Assembly (NCBI GenBank): GCA_025352325.1
Contig: JANXTR010000045.1
Span: forward strand, 124,001-188,000
DNA length: 64,000 nucleotides
Source of the DNA: Microbacteriaceae bacterium
Lineage (GTDB): Bacteria; Actinomycetota; Actinomycetes; Actinomycetales; Microbacteriaceae
Direction of reading: 5' to 3'
This document shows, one piece after another, positions 46,545 through 55,968 of the stretch (its first letter is position 1; each line of letters opens with the position of its first letter). A model generated the notes under the pieces. That model made no database searches. It saw only the letters and a list, made by a program, of their open reading frames with translations, and was not told the origin of the DNA. A program made the translations under genes and the position numbers.

Positions 46545-47341
46545 ATGAGCCCACGAGTCTCTCTTCCGTCGAAGATGATCGGCCGCGCCATCCTGACCGC
46601 CGACGGCCGAGCCCATGGCCTTGGACGTGGTCGCCTGCGAGGGCAGGATGTCACTCATCCCTTTCACGGTGTCAGCTCCGTTGATCTCGACCTGACTTCG
46701 GTTCTCGGTCGGTGCCTGTCGTACGAGCCCCTTCTCCGCGACGGCCAGTGGTTCAGCCACCTGACCGCACTCGAACTGTTCGGAGCCCCACTACCTGCTG
46801 CGGCCGATGATGGTCCTCTGCATCTCTCGGTTGCGTGGCCGCGCACGGCACCACGCCCACGCGGAGTCCACGGACACGCCCTGAGTTCGGGTTCGTTCCG
46901 GACGAAGGTCAGGCTGGGGTCACCCATCGTGTCGGCGGCCGACGCGTGGGTCCAATCGGCCGCTCTGCTGAGCCGTGAGGATGTGGTGGCAGTCGGGGAT
47001 TTCCTCCTGACGGGACGTCGAGCCGGCCGGAATCGCGGATGCGATTGCTGCTCGCGGCGTCGCGGTTCGCGACGCCTGAGATCCGGCATCCGATCGAGGT
47101 CGAAGGCGGTCTGGTCTTCCATCCGGACCTGGCTTTCGTAGCCGAACGGGTCGCGCTCGAGTACGAGGGTGACGGGCACCGGGCCGACCGAACGACGTGG
47201 CTCGATGACATCGAACGACGGGAACTGATGGAGGCCGCCGGTTGGCGGGTCGTCCGCGTCACCTCACGCGACACCTTCGAGCACCCCGAGCTGTTCGTGG
47301 TTCGCTTGCGCCGCATCCTGCAAAGTCGAACGCCACGCTGA
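46545..47341 (+). pseudogene. Frameshifted, internally deleted DUF559 family gene
   Basis: The first frame starts at ATG 46545 and gives an AbiEi/DUF559 N-terminal region (RLRGQDVTHPFHGVSSVD, WFSHLTALELFG, IVSAADAWVQSA, DVVAVGDFLLTG). Near 47010-47040 it loses homology, and the C-terminal DUF559 core continues in another frame (MRLLLAASRFATPEI, FHPDLAF, ALEYEGDGH, GWRVVRVTS) to 47341. Compared with the 296-residue copy at 42975, about 30 or more residues between the halves are missing as well as the frame. The gene is therefore a decayed copy. Confidence 0.78.
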
Positions 47342-47382
47342 TGATGTCGCAGATCAGTCCAAGCGCGAGATCGCGACGAGAC

Positions 47383-47435
47383 GTGCCGAATGGCTGGTGT
47401 CCCGGCAGAACTGAGCCATTCGGCACGAATCGACA
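47383..47435. repeat. Palindromic flank downstream of the DUF559 pseudogene
   Basis: It contains a perfect 14-base stem, CGTGCCGAATGGCT (47382-47395) against AGCCATTCGGCACG (47414-47427), with an 18-base loop. There is no T-run after it, so a simple terminator is unlikely. It pairs in inverse orientation with 46433-46485. Confidence 0.7.
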
Positions 47436-47608
47436 CAATCTCGGCGAGTGGTTGGGGCGCGCAGGGGTGTCAACGCGACGGCCGCCCGCCGCAGTGGACG
47501 TGAACCTCGCCGAACCGCTGGCCATGCCGCCACCCGGCGGCTCCGGTAGGCTCACTCGATGCGCCCGACGTCAGGACGCCCTCTATCTCAATATCGGAAG
47601 GCCCACAC

Positions 47609-48589
47609 GTGGACATCGACCTGGGCATGCTGCGCCTCATGGAGCGCGAGCGCGAGATCCCCTTCGAGGAACTCGTCGGCATCATCGAGCAGGCCATTTT
47701 GATGGCCTACCTGAAGCACACCGACAAGGAGCCGGATTCCGGCGCCCGCGTCAAGCTCGATCGCAAGAACGGCCACGTGACGGTCTTCGTGCCGGAACTC
47801 GATGACGACGGCGAGGTCATCGGTGAGGCTATTGACAGCCCCGACGACTTCGGCCGCATCTCGGCGTTCGCCGCGAAGCAGGTCATCAATCAGCGCCTCC
47901 GCGACATCGGCGACGATAAGGTTCTTGGCGAGTTCCGCGGGCGCGAGGGCGACATTGTCGCCGGCATCATCCAGCAGGGGCCGAACCCGCGGATGATCCA
48001 CATCGACCTCGGCTCCGTCGAGGCCATTCTGCCGCCCGAGGAGCAGGTCCCGGGCGAGGTCTACTCCCACGGCTCGCGGATCCGCGTCTACGTCACCAGC
48101 GTCTCGAAGGGGCTCAAGGGTCCGTCGATCACGGTGAGCCGCACGCATCCGGGTCTCGTCCGTCGCCTGTTCGCGCTCGAGGTGCCCGAGATCGCCAGCG
48201 GTCTCGTCGAGATCGCGGCGCTGTCGCGCGAGGCCGGACACCGCACCAAGATGGCGGTGCGCGCCACGCAGCCGGGCATCAACGCCAAGGGGGCGTGCAT
48301 CGGCGAGCTCGGTCAGCGCGTCCGCGCGGTGACCACCGAGCTCCACGACGAGAAGATCGACATCGTCGACTGGTCGGACGACCTGGCGACCTTCGTGGCA
48401 TCCGCCCTTTCGCCGGCGAAGGTCACCAGCGCGTTCGTCGTCGACGAGAAGCTGAAGGCCGTGCGCGCGCTCGTGCCTGATTACCAGCTCTCGCTGGCGA
48501 TCGGCAAGGAGGGGCAAAACGCGAGACTCGCGGCGAAGCTCACCGGCGCGAGAATCGACATCCAGCCCGACTCCGTCATGGAGGACTGA
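47609..48589 (+). CDS. nusA: Transcription termination/antitermination factor NusA
   Basis: A 326-residue NusA with an N-terminal polymerase-binding domain (about 1-100), S1 domain (about 105-180) and two KH domains (about 185-326; IGELGQRVRAVTTELHDEKIDIVDW and QLSLAIGKEGQNARLAAKL). It lacks the C-terminal acidic repeats of E. coli NusA, as is normal for actinobacteria. It starts at GTG and leads the ylxR-infB-rbfA group. I see no rimP gene immediately upstream. Confidence 0.95.
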   Translation: MDIDLGMLRLMEREREIPFEELVGIIEQAILMAYLKHTDKEPDSGARVKLDRKNGHVTVFVPELDDDGEVIGEAIDSPDDFGRISAFAAKQVINQRLRDIGDDKVLGEFRGREGDIVAGIIQQGPNPRMIHIDLGSVEAILPPEEQVPGEVYSHGSRIRVYVTSVSKGLKGPSITVSRTHPGLVRRLFALEVPEIASGLVEIAALSREAGHRTKMAVRATQPGINAKGACIGELGQRVRAVTTELHDEKIDIVDWSDDLATFVASALSPAKVTSAFVVDEKLKAVRALVPDYQLSLAIGKEGQNARLAAKLTGARIDIQPDSVMED

Positions 48590-48624
48590 TCGGGTCACAC
48601 GCGGCGAGCGTGGAAGGGGGTACC

Positions 48625-48897
48625 ATGGAGCCCGTCAGAACCTGCCTGGGTTGTCGGCAGCGTGCCCCCCGTTCCTCACTCGTGAGACTCGTGGCGCGTG
48701 ACGGACGTGTTGTGGTGGATGCCGCAGCGCAACGTCCGGGCAGGGGCGCGTGGGTGCACCCCACTTCCGCGTGCGTGACGACCGCGACTCAGCGCAAGGC
48801 CTTCGGGCGGGCGCTGCGTGAGAACACGCTTGACGCAACACACCTTTCAACAGACCTCGAGAACAGGCTGAACGGCACCGTGACTTCACATGAGTGA
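48625..48897 (+). CDS. ylxR: YlxR-family RNA-binding protein
   Basis: A 90-residue YlxR (DUF448) protein with the signature RTCLGCRQRAPRSSLVRLV and the later GRGAWVHP motif of the nucleic-acid-binding fold. The ATG at 48625 follows a GGAAGGGGG ribosome site and is preferred over an earlier ATG. It sits between nusA and infB as in most Gram-positive bacteria; in some species it also modulates transcription. Confidence 0.9.
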   Translation: MEPVRTCLGCRQRAPRSSLVRLVARDGRVVVDAAAQRPGRGAWVHPTSACVTTATQRKAFGRALRENTLDATHLSTDLENRLNGTVTSHE

Positions 48898-48974
48898 CAT
48901 CAAATGAGCAGCTCGAAATGAGCCCCCTCACCTAATGTCTGCCCTGCCTGGGCGGACCCCAGACAGGAGTATTT

Positions 48975-51692
48975 GTGGCCAACCCACGCGTGCACGAGAT
49001 CGCGAACGAGCTCGGCATCGACAGCAAGATCGCCCTTGAGAAGCTCAAGGGCATGGGCGAGTTCGTCAAGAGCGCGTCCTCCAGCATCGCTCCGCCGGTG
49101 GCGCGTCGCCTGAAGGCGGCGCTCGAGGCTGACGGGCACAAGGCGCCCGCGAGCGGCGTCTCCGCCGCCACGGCGACCGCCACGGCGACCGCTCCGCGTC
49201 CGTCCGGCGCCCGTCCGGGTCCGGCGCCCGCCGTGGTCTCCGCCCCCGCTCCGGCCGCCGCCTCCGTGGCGCCAGCCGCGTCGGCTCCCGTCGCGTCGGC
49301 TCCCGCCGCGCCGGCCGCACCCGCCGCCGCAGGGGCGCCCGCCGCGCCGGCAGCACCCGGTGCGACTCCCGGAACCGGCACGCCGCGACCGGGCAACAAC
49401 CCCTACGCCAGCGCGCAGGGCATGGCACGTCCCGGTGCTCCGCGCCCCGGCAACAACCCGTTCGCGGGTTCGCAGGGCATGCCGCGTCCGGGTGGAACCA
49501 GCGGCATCCCGCGTCCGGCCGCCCCGCGCCCCGGCGCACCCCGTCCGGGCGCTCCGCGTCCCGGGGGCCCGGGCACCGGTCGTCCCGGCGCCCCCTTCCA
49601 GCAGCGTCCCGGCGGCCCCGGCCGTCCCGGCGGCGCGGGCGGTGGATTCCAGCGTCCCGGCGGCGCACCCGGCACCACGACGGGCGGCTTCGCCGGTCGT
49701 CCCGGTGGTGGCGGTGGCCGTGGTCGGGGACCCGGCGGCGGCACGGCAGGTGCGTTCGGTCGCGGTGGTGGCAAGAGCCGCGCCCGCAAGTCGAAGCGGA
49801 CGAAGCGTGCCGAGTTCGAGATGCGCGATGCTCCGTCGCTCGGCGGCGTCGCGATCCCTCGTGGCGACGGCTCGACGATCATCCGCATGCGTCGCGGAGC
49901 CTCCATCGCCGACCTGGCCGACAAGCTCGAGTTCGTCACCAAGTACTCGGTGCAGCCGGGTGCGCTGGTGACCGCCCTGTTCCACCTCGGTGAGATGGCG
50001 ACGGCGACGGAGTCCCTGGATGACGCGACCTTCGCGATCCTCGGAGAAGAACTGGGCTACAACATCCAGATCGTCTCGCCCGAGGACGAAGACAAGGAGC
50101 TGCTTGACGGCTTCGACATCGACCTCGAGCAGGAGCTCGCCGACGAGGACGACGAAGACCTGGAGATCCGTCCCCCGGTCGTGACCGTCATGGGCCACGT
50201 CGACCACGGTAAGACCAAGCTGCTCGACGCGATCCGCGAGGCGAACGTCGTCGCGGGCGAAGCCGGCGGGATCACGCAGCACATCGGTGCCTACCAGGTC
50301 TGGACCGAGCACGAGGGCATCGAGCGCGCTATCACCTTCATCGACACCCCGGGCCACGAGGCGTTCACCGCCATGCGTGCACGTGGTGCGCAGGTAACCG
50401 ACATCGCGATCCTGGTGGTCGCCGCCGACGACGGCATCATGCCGCAGACGGTGGAGGCGCTCAACCACGCGCAGGCCGCCGGCGTGCCGATCGTGGTCGC
50501 CGTCAACAAGGTCGACAAGGTGGGGGCCAACCCCGCCAAGGTGCGTCAGCAGCTCACGGAGTACGGTCTTGTCGCCGAGGAGTTTGGTGGCGACACCATC
50601 TTCCGCGACGTGTCCGCCCTCAACAAGGTCGGTATCGCCGAACTGCTCGACGCGGTGCTCATCACCGCGGATGCGGGCCTCGACCTCCGGGCGAACCCCA
50701 ACAAGGACGCGCGCGGCATCGCGATCGAAGCCAAGCTCGACAAGGGACGCGGCGCTGTGGCGACCGTGCTCATCCAGTCGGGAACGCTGCGAGTCGGCGA
50801 CCCGATCGTGGCGGGAACGGCGTACGGCCGGGTCCGCGCGATGCACGACGAGAACGGCGACGTCGTCGAGGAGGCCTACCCGGCCAGGCCGGTGCAGGTG
50901 CAAGGGCTCTCGTCCGTGCCCCGCGCGGGCGACACCTTCCTGGTGACCGAAGACGACCGCACCGCACGTCAGATCGCCGAGAAGCGCGAAGCCGTGCAGC
51001 GAAACGCGCAGCTGGCGAAGGCCCGCAAGCGCATCTCGCTCGAGGACTTCACCCGCGTACTCGCCGAGGGCAAGGTCGACTCGCTCAACCTCATCATCAA
51101 GGGTGACGTCTCCGGTGCCGTCGAGGCACTCGAAGAGGCGCTGCTCAAGATCGAGGTCGACGACAGCGTCCAACTGCGCATCCTGCACCGCGGTGTGGGT
51201 GCGGTCACCGAATCGGACATCGACCTGGCAACGATCGACAACGCGATCGTCATCGGGTTCAACGTGCGGCCCGACGTCAAGGCGCGTGAGCGCGCTCAGC
51301 GTGAAGGCATCGATGTGCGGTTCTACTCGGTCATCTACGGCGCGCTCGACGACATCGAGAGCTCGCTCAAGGGCATGCTCAAGCCGGAGTTCGAAGAGGT
51401 CCAGTCGGGCGTCGCCGAGATTCGCGAGATCTTCCGCTCCTCGAAGGCTGGCAATATCGCCGGTGTCATCGTGCGCAGCGGAACGATTACGCGCAACGCC
51501 AAGGCGCGGGTCATCCGCGACGGCGTGGTCGTGGGCGACAACCTCGCCATCGACAGCCTGCGTCGCTTCAAGGACGACGTCACCGAGGTTCGGACAGACT
51601 TCGAGGCCGGTATCGGTCTCGGCAAGTTCAACGACATCCAGATCGGCGACGAGATCGAGACGATTGAAATGAAAGAGAAGGTTCGGGCCTAA
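48975..51692 (+). CDS. infB: Translation initiation factor IF-2
   Basis: A 905-residue GTPase. The N-terminal IF2_N domain ([24 protein letters not shown]) is followed by a long Ala/Pro/Gly/Arg-rich disordered region (about 55-280), a second IF2_N-type domain, and the G domain with G1 [14 protein letters not shown]3 DTPGHEAF and G4 NKVDK. The C-terminal fMet-tRNA-binding domains run to the end. Start GTG at 48975 with an AGGAG site. Confidence 0.97.
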   Translation: MANPRVHEIANELGIDSKIALEKLKGMGEFVKSASSSIAPPVARRLKAALEADGHKAPASGVSAATATATATAPRPSGARPGPAPAVVSAPAPAAASVAPAASAPVASAPAAPAAPAAAGAPAAPAAPGATPGTGTPRPGNNPYASAQGMARPGAPRPGNNPFAGSQGMPRPGGTSGIPRPAAPRPGAPRPGAPRPGGPGTGRPGAPFQQRPGGPGRPGGAGGGFQRPGGAPGTTTGGFAGRPGGGGGRGRGPGGGTAGAFGRGGGKSRARKSKRTKRAEFEMRDAPSLGGVAIPRGDGSTIIRMRRGASIADLADKLEFVTKYSVQPGALVTALFHLGEMATATESLDDATFAILGEELGYNIQIVSPEDEDKELLDGFDIDLEQELADEDDEDLEIRPPVVTVMGHVDHGKTKLLDAIREANVVAGEAGGITQHIGAYQVWTEHEGIERAITFIDTPGHEAFTAMRARGAQVTDIAILVVAADDGIMPQTVEALNHAQAAGVPIVVAVNKVDKVGANPAKVRQQLTEYGLVAEEFGGDTIFRDVSALNKVGIAELLDAVLITADAGLDLRANPNKDARGIAIEAKLDKGRGAVATVLIQSGTLRVGDPIVAGTAYGRVRAMHDENGDVVEEAYPARPVQVQGLSSVPRAGDTFLVTEDDRTARQIAEKREAVQRNAQLAKARKRISLEDFTRVLAEGKVDSLNLIIKGDVSGAVEALEEALLKIEVDDSVQLRILHRGVGAVTESDIDLATIDNAIVIGFNVRPDVKARERAQREGIDVRFYSVIYGALDDIESSLKGMLKPEFEEVQSGVAEIREIFRSSKAGNIAGVIVRSGTITRNAKARVIRDGVVVGDNLAIDSLRRFKDDVTEVRTDFEAGIGLGKFNDIQIGDEIETIEMKEKVRA

Positions 51693-51701
51693 GCCCTGAG
51701 A

Positions 51702-51742
51702 CGCCGGAAGCGGCGGGCGATTCTGCCAAGCCGCTTCCGGCG
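51702..51742. terminator. Hairpin between infB and rbfA
   Basis: A perfect 12-base stem (CGCCGGAAGCGG at 51702-51713 with CCGCTTCCGGCG at 51731-51742) around a 17-base loop starts nine bases after the infB stop. There is no T-run, so it may be a weak or Rho-type terminator, an mRNA-stabilising structure, or a processing site. Confidence 0.5.
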
Positions 51743-51880
51743 ACCAACCCGAGCGGCGGTCGCTGCCAGGCCCACCTGCGGCTCGGCAGAACCGCCCGCC
51801 GCATCCGGTTGAGTGTGACGCATTTCACCAATGAACACGAGACGAAGACCGTCTTCGGAGATCCGATACAGGGAGCAGAC

Positions 51881-52333
51881 ATGGCGGGATCTGATCGGCC
51901 GGCAAAGATGGGCGACCTCATTCGCGAGGTCATCGCGAAGCGACTCGAGAAGGGGCTGCGCGATCCGCGCATGGGCTTCGTGACTATCACGGATGTGCGC
52001 GTCACCGGCGACCTGCAGCACGCGAGCATCTTCTACACGGTCTACGGCACCGACGAGGAGCGCACCGAGACGGCCGCCGCCCTGAAGTCGGCGACCGGGA
52101 TGCTGCGCACCGAGGTCGGCCGGAACATCACGACCCGCCTCACCCCGTCGCTCGAGTTCATCCCGGACGGGATCCCCGAGAATGCGGCCGCCATCGAGTC
52201 GCTGCTTCGCGAGGCGCGCGAGCGCGACAGCGCCGCCGCGGCGCTCGCGTCGAAGGCCGAGTACGCGGGCGACGAGGACCCGTACGTGAAGCCGCGCGAG
52301 CTCGCCGAAGAGGATGCCGACGAACAGCTCTAG
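51881..52333 (+). CDS. rbfA: Ribosome-binding factor A
   Basis: A 150-residue 30S maturation factor with the KH-like RbfA fold: IREVIAKRLEKGLRDPRMGFVTITDVRVTGDLQHA, and the conserved region LRTEVGRNITTRLTPSLEFIPD. The ATG at 51881 follows a GGAG site and starts at the conserved N-terminus. A Glu/Asp-rich tail follows. It ends the nusA-ylxR-infB-rbfA group; no truB follows here. Confidence 0.95.
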   Translation: MAGSDRPAKMGDLIREVIAKRLEKGLRDPRMGFVTITDVRVTGDLQHASIFYTVYGTDEERTETAAALKSATGMLRTEVGRNITTRLTPSLEFIPDGIPENAAAIESLLREARERDSAAAALASKAEYAGDEDPYVKPRELAEEDADEQL

Positions 52334-52374
52334 GTCTGCGCTCGCCATCGGTTGAGGCCCGTTCCGCGCCGCCT

Positions 52375-52422
52375 TGTCGCATCGTCGCCGCAGCACCGCG
52401 GAGTCGCGGCGCGCGTGCGACA
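52375..52422. repeat. TTGTCGCA-type palindrome, first copy
   Basis: An imperfect hairpin: TGTCGCA (52375-52381) pairs with TGCGACA (52416-52422), with further pairing of CGCCGC with GCGGCG inside. It lies between convergent rbfA and the sugar transporter. It is clearly related to the perfect palindrome at 57449-57488, at the other side of the minus-strand block. Confidence 0.6.
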
Positions 52423-52436
52423 TTCGGGCCCGGAGG

Positions 52437-53882
52437 TTACGCCGCGACCTTCGGCTGCTTTTGCTTCTTCACGAAGAGGGTCTCTGCCTCTTCCAGCGAG
52501 ATGCCCCGTGTCTCGGGCACGAAGCGGAGCACGAAGAAGAACGACAGCGCCGCGAAGGCGGCGTACGCGCCGTATGTCAGCACGAGCGAGGCGGCGGCGA
52601 GCGGCGGGAAGGTGATGGTGATCACGAAGTTCGCGATCCACTGAGCCGCCGCGGCAACGCCGAGCGCCCGGGCGCGAATATGGTTCGGGAACATCTCGCC
52701 GAGCAGCACCCAGACGACCGGACCCCACGAGGCGCCGAACGCGACCACGAAGACGTTGGCCGCGACGAGCGCGATCGGACCCCAGGCACCCGGCAGCACC
52801 GGAGATCCCGCCACATTGTGCGCCTGGCTGAACGCCAGCGCCATGACGCCGAGTGAGACCGCCATGCCCACCGACCCGACCAGCAGGATGGGCCGGCGAC
52901 CGATGCGGTCCACGAGCGCGATTGCGATCAGGGTGACCAGGATGTTGGTGACCGAGGTGAACACGGAAATGGTGAACGAGTCCGACTCCTTGAAGCCGAC
53001 CGAGCGCCACAGCGTCGTCGAGTAGTAGAAGATCACGTTGATGCCAACGAACTGCTGGAACACCGAGAGCGCGATCCCGATCCAGACGATCGGCTTCAGG
53101 CCGAACGCATTTCCGCGCAGCGCGCCCTTGCGATTGGCGAAGCTGTCGACCTTGATGCCTTCCCGCAGATCCTTGATGCCGCGATCGACATCCGCGTTGC
53201 CCCAGAGTCGGATGAAGATCTTGCGCGCCTCGGCGTCCTTGCCTTTGAGGAGCAGGTAGCGCGGCGACTCCGGGAGCGTCAGCGAGATGGCGCCGTAGAC
53301 GACGGCCGGGATCACGCCGACCAGGAACATCCAGCGCCACGCGGGCAACCCCCACCAGAGCGGTTGACCCGCGCCACCCGCGATGTCGGCGAGCAGGGCA
53401 TCCGACAGCAGGGCGGTGAAGATGCCGAGGGTGATCGCGAGTTGCTGCAGGGAGCCCAGCCGCCCGCGGATCTGCTTGGGCGAGATCTCGGCGATGTAGG
53501 CGGGGGCGATGACCGAGGCGATGCCGATGCCGAGACCGCCGATGACGCGCCAGAGGATGAGATCCCAGACACCGAAGGCGAAGCCGGCTCCAACGGCGCT
53601 GATGAAGAATAGGGCGGCACCGACGACCATGGCCGGGATGCGGCCCCAGCGGTCGGCGAGACGACCGGCCAGGTACGCACCCGCGGCGCAGCCCAGCAGC
53701 GCGCTCGCGACAGCGAGGCCGGTGAGCGTGCTGGTGAGACCGAAGTGGTGCTGGACCGCGTCGACGGCGCCGTTCACGACCGAGGAGTCGAAGCCGAAGA
53801 GGAAGCCGCCGATCGCCCCGGCCACGGCCAGGCCTACGACCTTTCCGTTGACGGTGGATTTGTCAGCGCTGGCGGTCGTCAT
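52437..53882 (-). CDS. MFS sugar transporter
   Basis: A 481-residue sugar-porter family transporter with 12 helices. The signatures are FLFGFDSSVVNGA in helix 1, GRLADRWGR, PESPRYLLLKG after helix 6, and PETRGISLEEAE near the end, so it should carry a sugar with protons. An ATG at 53882 gives this size, with GGTGA upstream. The reading frame, however, is open without a stop into the fpg-like remnant, so a fusion read from 54539 (700 residues) is also possible. Confidence 0.85.
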   Translation of the reverse strand: MTTASADKSTVNGKVVGLAVAGAIGGFLFGFDSSVVNGAVDAVQHHFGLTSTLTGLAVASALLGCAAGAYLAGRLADRWGRIPAMVVGAALFFISAVGAGFAFGVWDLILWRVIGGLGIGIASVIAPAYIAEISPKQIRGRLGSLQQLAITLGIFTALLSDALLADIAGGAGQPLWWGLPAWRWMFLVGVIPAVVYGAISLTLPESPRYLLLKGKDAEARKIFIRLWGNADVDRGIKDLREGIKVDSFANRKGALRGNAFGLKPIVWIGIALSVFQQFVGINVIFYYSTTLWRSVGFKESDSFTISVFTSVTNILVTLIAIALVDRIGRRPILLVGSVGMAVSLGVMALAFSQAHNVAGSPVLPGAWGPIALVAANVFVVAFGASWGPVVWVLLGEMFPNHIRARALGVAAAAQWIANFVITITFPPLAAASLVLTYGAYAAFAALSFFFVLRFVPETRGISLEEAETLFVKKQKQPKVAA

Positions 53883-54661
53883 GTGATCACCGTACTCCGA
53901 AGCACTTCTCGGATTTCGTGGGTTGACTTCGCGTGGCCACTTCACCAGTCGCGACAAAACGCGATCGGCGAGGGGCTTGCCACCGGTCTTACAGGTGGGG
54001 CAGTACTGGGACGTCGAGTCGCTGTAGATCACCTGCCGCACGGTGTCGCCGCACACCGGGCACGGCAGCCCGGTGCGGCCGTGCAGCTGCAGGTTGCTCT
54101 TCTTCTCGCCTTTGAGCTCGCTGGCGGAGACTCCGTCGGCGCGCTCGACTGCGCTGCGGAGGGTCGACTGGAGGGCGGCGTAGAGGCGCGCCGCGTCATC
54201 CGGCTTCATGTTGGCGGATTTGAAGGGCGACATCTTCGCGGCGTGCAGGATCTCGTCGGAGTACGCGTTGCCGATGCTCGCGATGGTCGCCTGATTGCGC
54301 AGCACGCCCTTGATGTGGGCGCGCCCCTGGGCCGTCAGGATGCCGCGGAACACGTCTTCGGTGAACGACGCGTCGAGCGGTTCGGGCCCCAATCGCGCGA
54401 CGCCCCAGACCTCGTCCGCACGCCGGACCAGCGAGATCGCCAGGCTCTTCTTGCTGCCGGCCTCGGTGATGTCGATCCCCGAACCGTCGTCCAGCACCAG
54501 GCGAGCGGCCATCGGACTCTTGCCGGGTCCGCGCAGCATCGGGGTCGGTGCGACCTTCCGCCAGCGCAGCCAGCCGGCGCGCGCGAGGTGGATCAGCAGG
54601 TGCAGTCGATCGTGCTCGACGGTGTCGACCTGCAGGTCGAGGTACCTGCCGCGGCGGGTGA
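53883..54661 (-). pseudogene. 5'-truncated Fpg/Nei DNA glycosylase remnant, in frame with the sugar transporter
   Basis: The minus-strand frame encodes the later part of a formamidopyrimidine-DNA glycosylase: RGRYLDLQVD, HLARAGWLRW, ITEAGSKKSL, the H2TH region (RNQATIASIGNAYSDEI) and a complete zinc finger (CPVC...YCPTC, then TGGKPLADR). The first 60 or so residues, which hold the catalytic Pro1-Glu2 of the mature enzyme, are missing; the frame runs instead into the end of the MFS gene, and the first possible ATG is 54539. There is also no stop before the transporter (VKWPREVNP, then its ATG at 53882). As read it cannot be an active glycosylase. Confidence 0.7.
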
Positions 54662-54663
54662 CA

Positions 54664-55968
54664 CTAGTTTGGCGCCTCGTCCGACGCGGCGACCATCTCG
54701 GTCGGGAGGGTGCGCATCCGCCAGAGCGCCGAGAAGACGACGGGGATGCTGCCGAACAGCAGCTGACCCGCCACCCCGAAGATGATCGTCGGGACCACCC
54801 CGAACCAGACCGAGAACAGCCCAGAGAGCAGGCTGCCGATCGGCAGAACGCCCCAGACGATGAATCGGATTGACGCGTTCATGCGACCGAGCAGGGCGGG
54901 CGGGCAGATGCGCTGCCGGAAGCTGACCTGCGAGATGTTGTACACCAGCACGGCGGCCGAGAAGAAAAACTGGCTGGCGATGAGCAGCGGGATCGCCGCC
55001 CCCGGCAGCAGGGCGGCCAGTGGCATCAGGAAGGCGGCGGCGCCGCTCGCCAGCATGGAGATCGGGATGGCGTGGCCCTCGCCGATGAGCTTCTGGATGC
55101 GTGCGGTGAGGGCGGCGCCGAGCAAGCCGCCGACCGCGCCCGCCGAGCCGATCAGGCCGAACACGGCCGGGCTGAGGTGCAGTTCCCGCAGCACGAGCAC
55201 CGGCATCATCGTCAGCGCGATGGTGCCGAACAGGTTGCTGAGCGAGGTGCCCAGCACGATCCGCACGAGCAGCGGCTGCCGGAAGACCCAGGCGAGGCCC
55301 TCCTTGATCTCGACGACGAGCGGCCGGCGGTCCTCGGCAGGCTTGGCGACCTCGGTGTCGCGGATGGTGCTGAGCGCGAGGAACGAGAACAGGTAGGTGA
55401 TTGCGGTCACGCCGAGCAGCAGGGGAGCAGCGAGGATCACCAGCAGCCCGCCCGCGGCGGCCGGGCCGGCGATCCGAGCGACCTGGGCGCTGGTCTCGAG
55501 CTTGCCGTTGGCGTCGCCGATCTGGTCGTTGCGCACCAGGTTCGGGACGAAGCTCTGATAGCTCACGTCGAAGAAGACCGAACAGATGCCGACCGCCGTC
55601 GCGACGATCAGCAGCTGCCAGAACGCGAGCACGTGCGTGAACCAGAGGATCGGGATAACGGCGAGCAGCACCGCGCGCACGAGATCGGCCCGCAGCATCA
55701 CCTTCCGCTTGATCCAGCGGTCGATCCACGCGCCCGCCGGGAGACCGATGACGAGGAAGGCGAGGGTCTGGGCCGTGTCGAGCAGCCCGACCTCGAAGGA
55801 ACTGGCACCCAGAACCGAGACCGCGATGACCGGGATGGCAAGGTTGCCGAACTGCTCCCCGAACTGACTGGCGGTCTCGCCCGTCCAGAGGCGGAGGAAA
55901 CCGCTGTGCCGCCAGAGGCTCGGGCTGGCCGCAGGCTCGGCCGCGGGGGCCGGCTCGGTGGTCGTCAT
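54664..55968 (-). CDS. MFS transporter (EntS/multidrug-type)
   Basis: A 434-residue, 12-helix major facilitator protein. The GETASQFGEQFGNLAIP first helix, GAWIDRWIKRK loop and NGKLETSAQVARIAGPAAAG resemble the enterobactin exporter/macrolide efflux branch. The ATG at 55968 overlaps the RNB ribonuclease stop (ATGA). The gene runs to the truncated fpg remnant with only two bases between. The substrate is unknown. Confidence 0.87.
   Translation of the reverse strand: MTTTEPAPAAEPAASPSLWRHSGFLRLWTGETASQFGEQFGNLAIPVIAVSVLGASSFEVGLLDTAQTLAFLVIGLPAGAWIDRWIKRKVMLRADLVRAVLLAVIPILWFTHVLAFWQLLIVATAVGICSVFFDVSYQSFVPNLVRNDQIGDANGKLETSAQVARIAGPAAAGGLLVILAAPLLLGVTAITYLFSFLALSTIRDTEVAKPAEDRRPLVVEIKEGLAWVFRQPLLVRIVLGTSLSNLFGTIALTMMPVLVLRELHLSPAVFGLIGSAGAVGGLLGAALTARIQKLIGEGHAIPISMLASGAAAFLMPLAALLPGAAIPLLIASQFFFSAAVLVYNISQVSFRQRICPPALLGRMNASIRFIVWGVLPIGSLLSGLFSVWFGVVPTIIFGVAGQLLFGSIPVVFSALWRMRTLPTEMVAASDEAPN

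Noticed and set aside
48900-51188. A 762-codon minus-strand frame
   Set aside because: Antisense shadow of infB, with low-complexity Gly/Ala/Arg runs mirroring its Pro/Gly-rich region.
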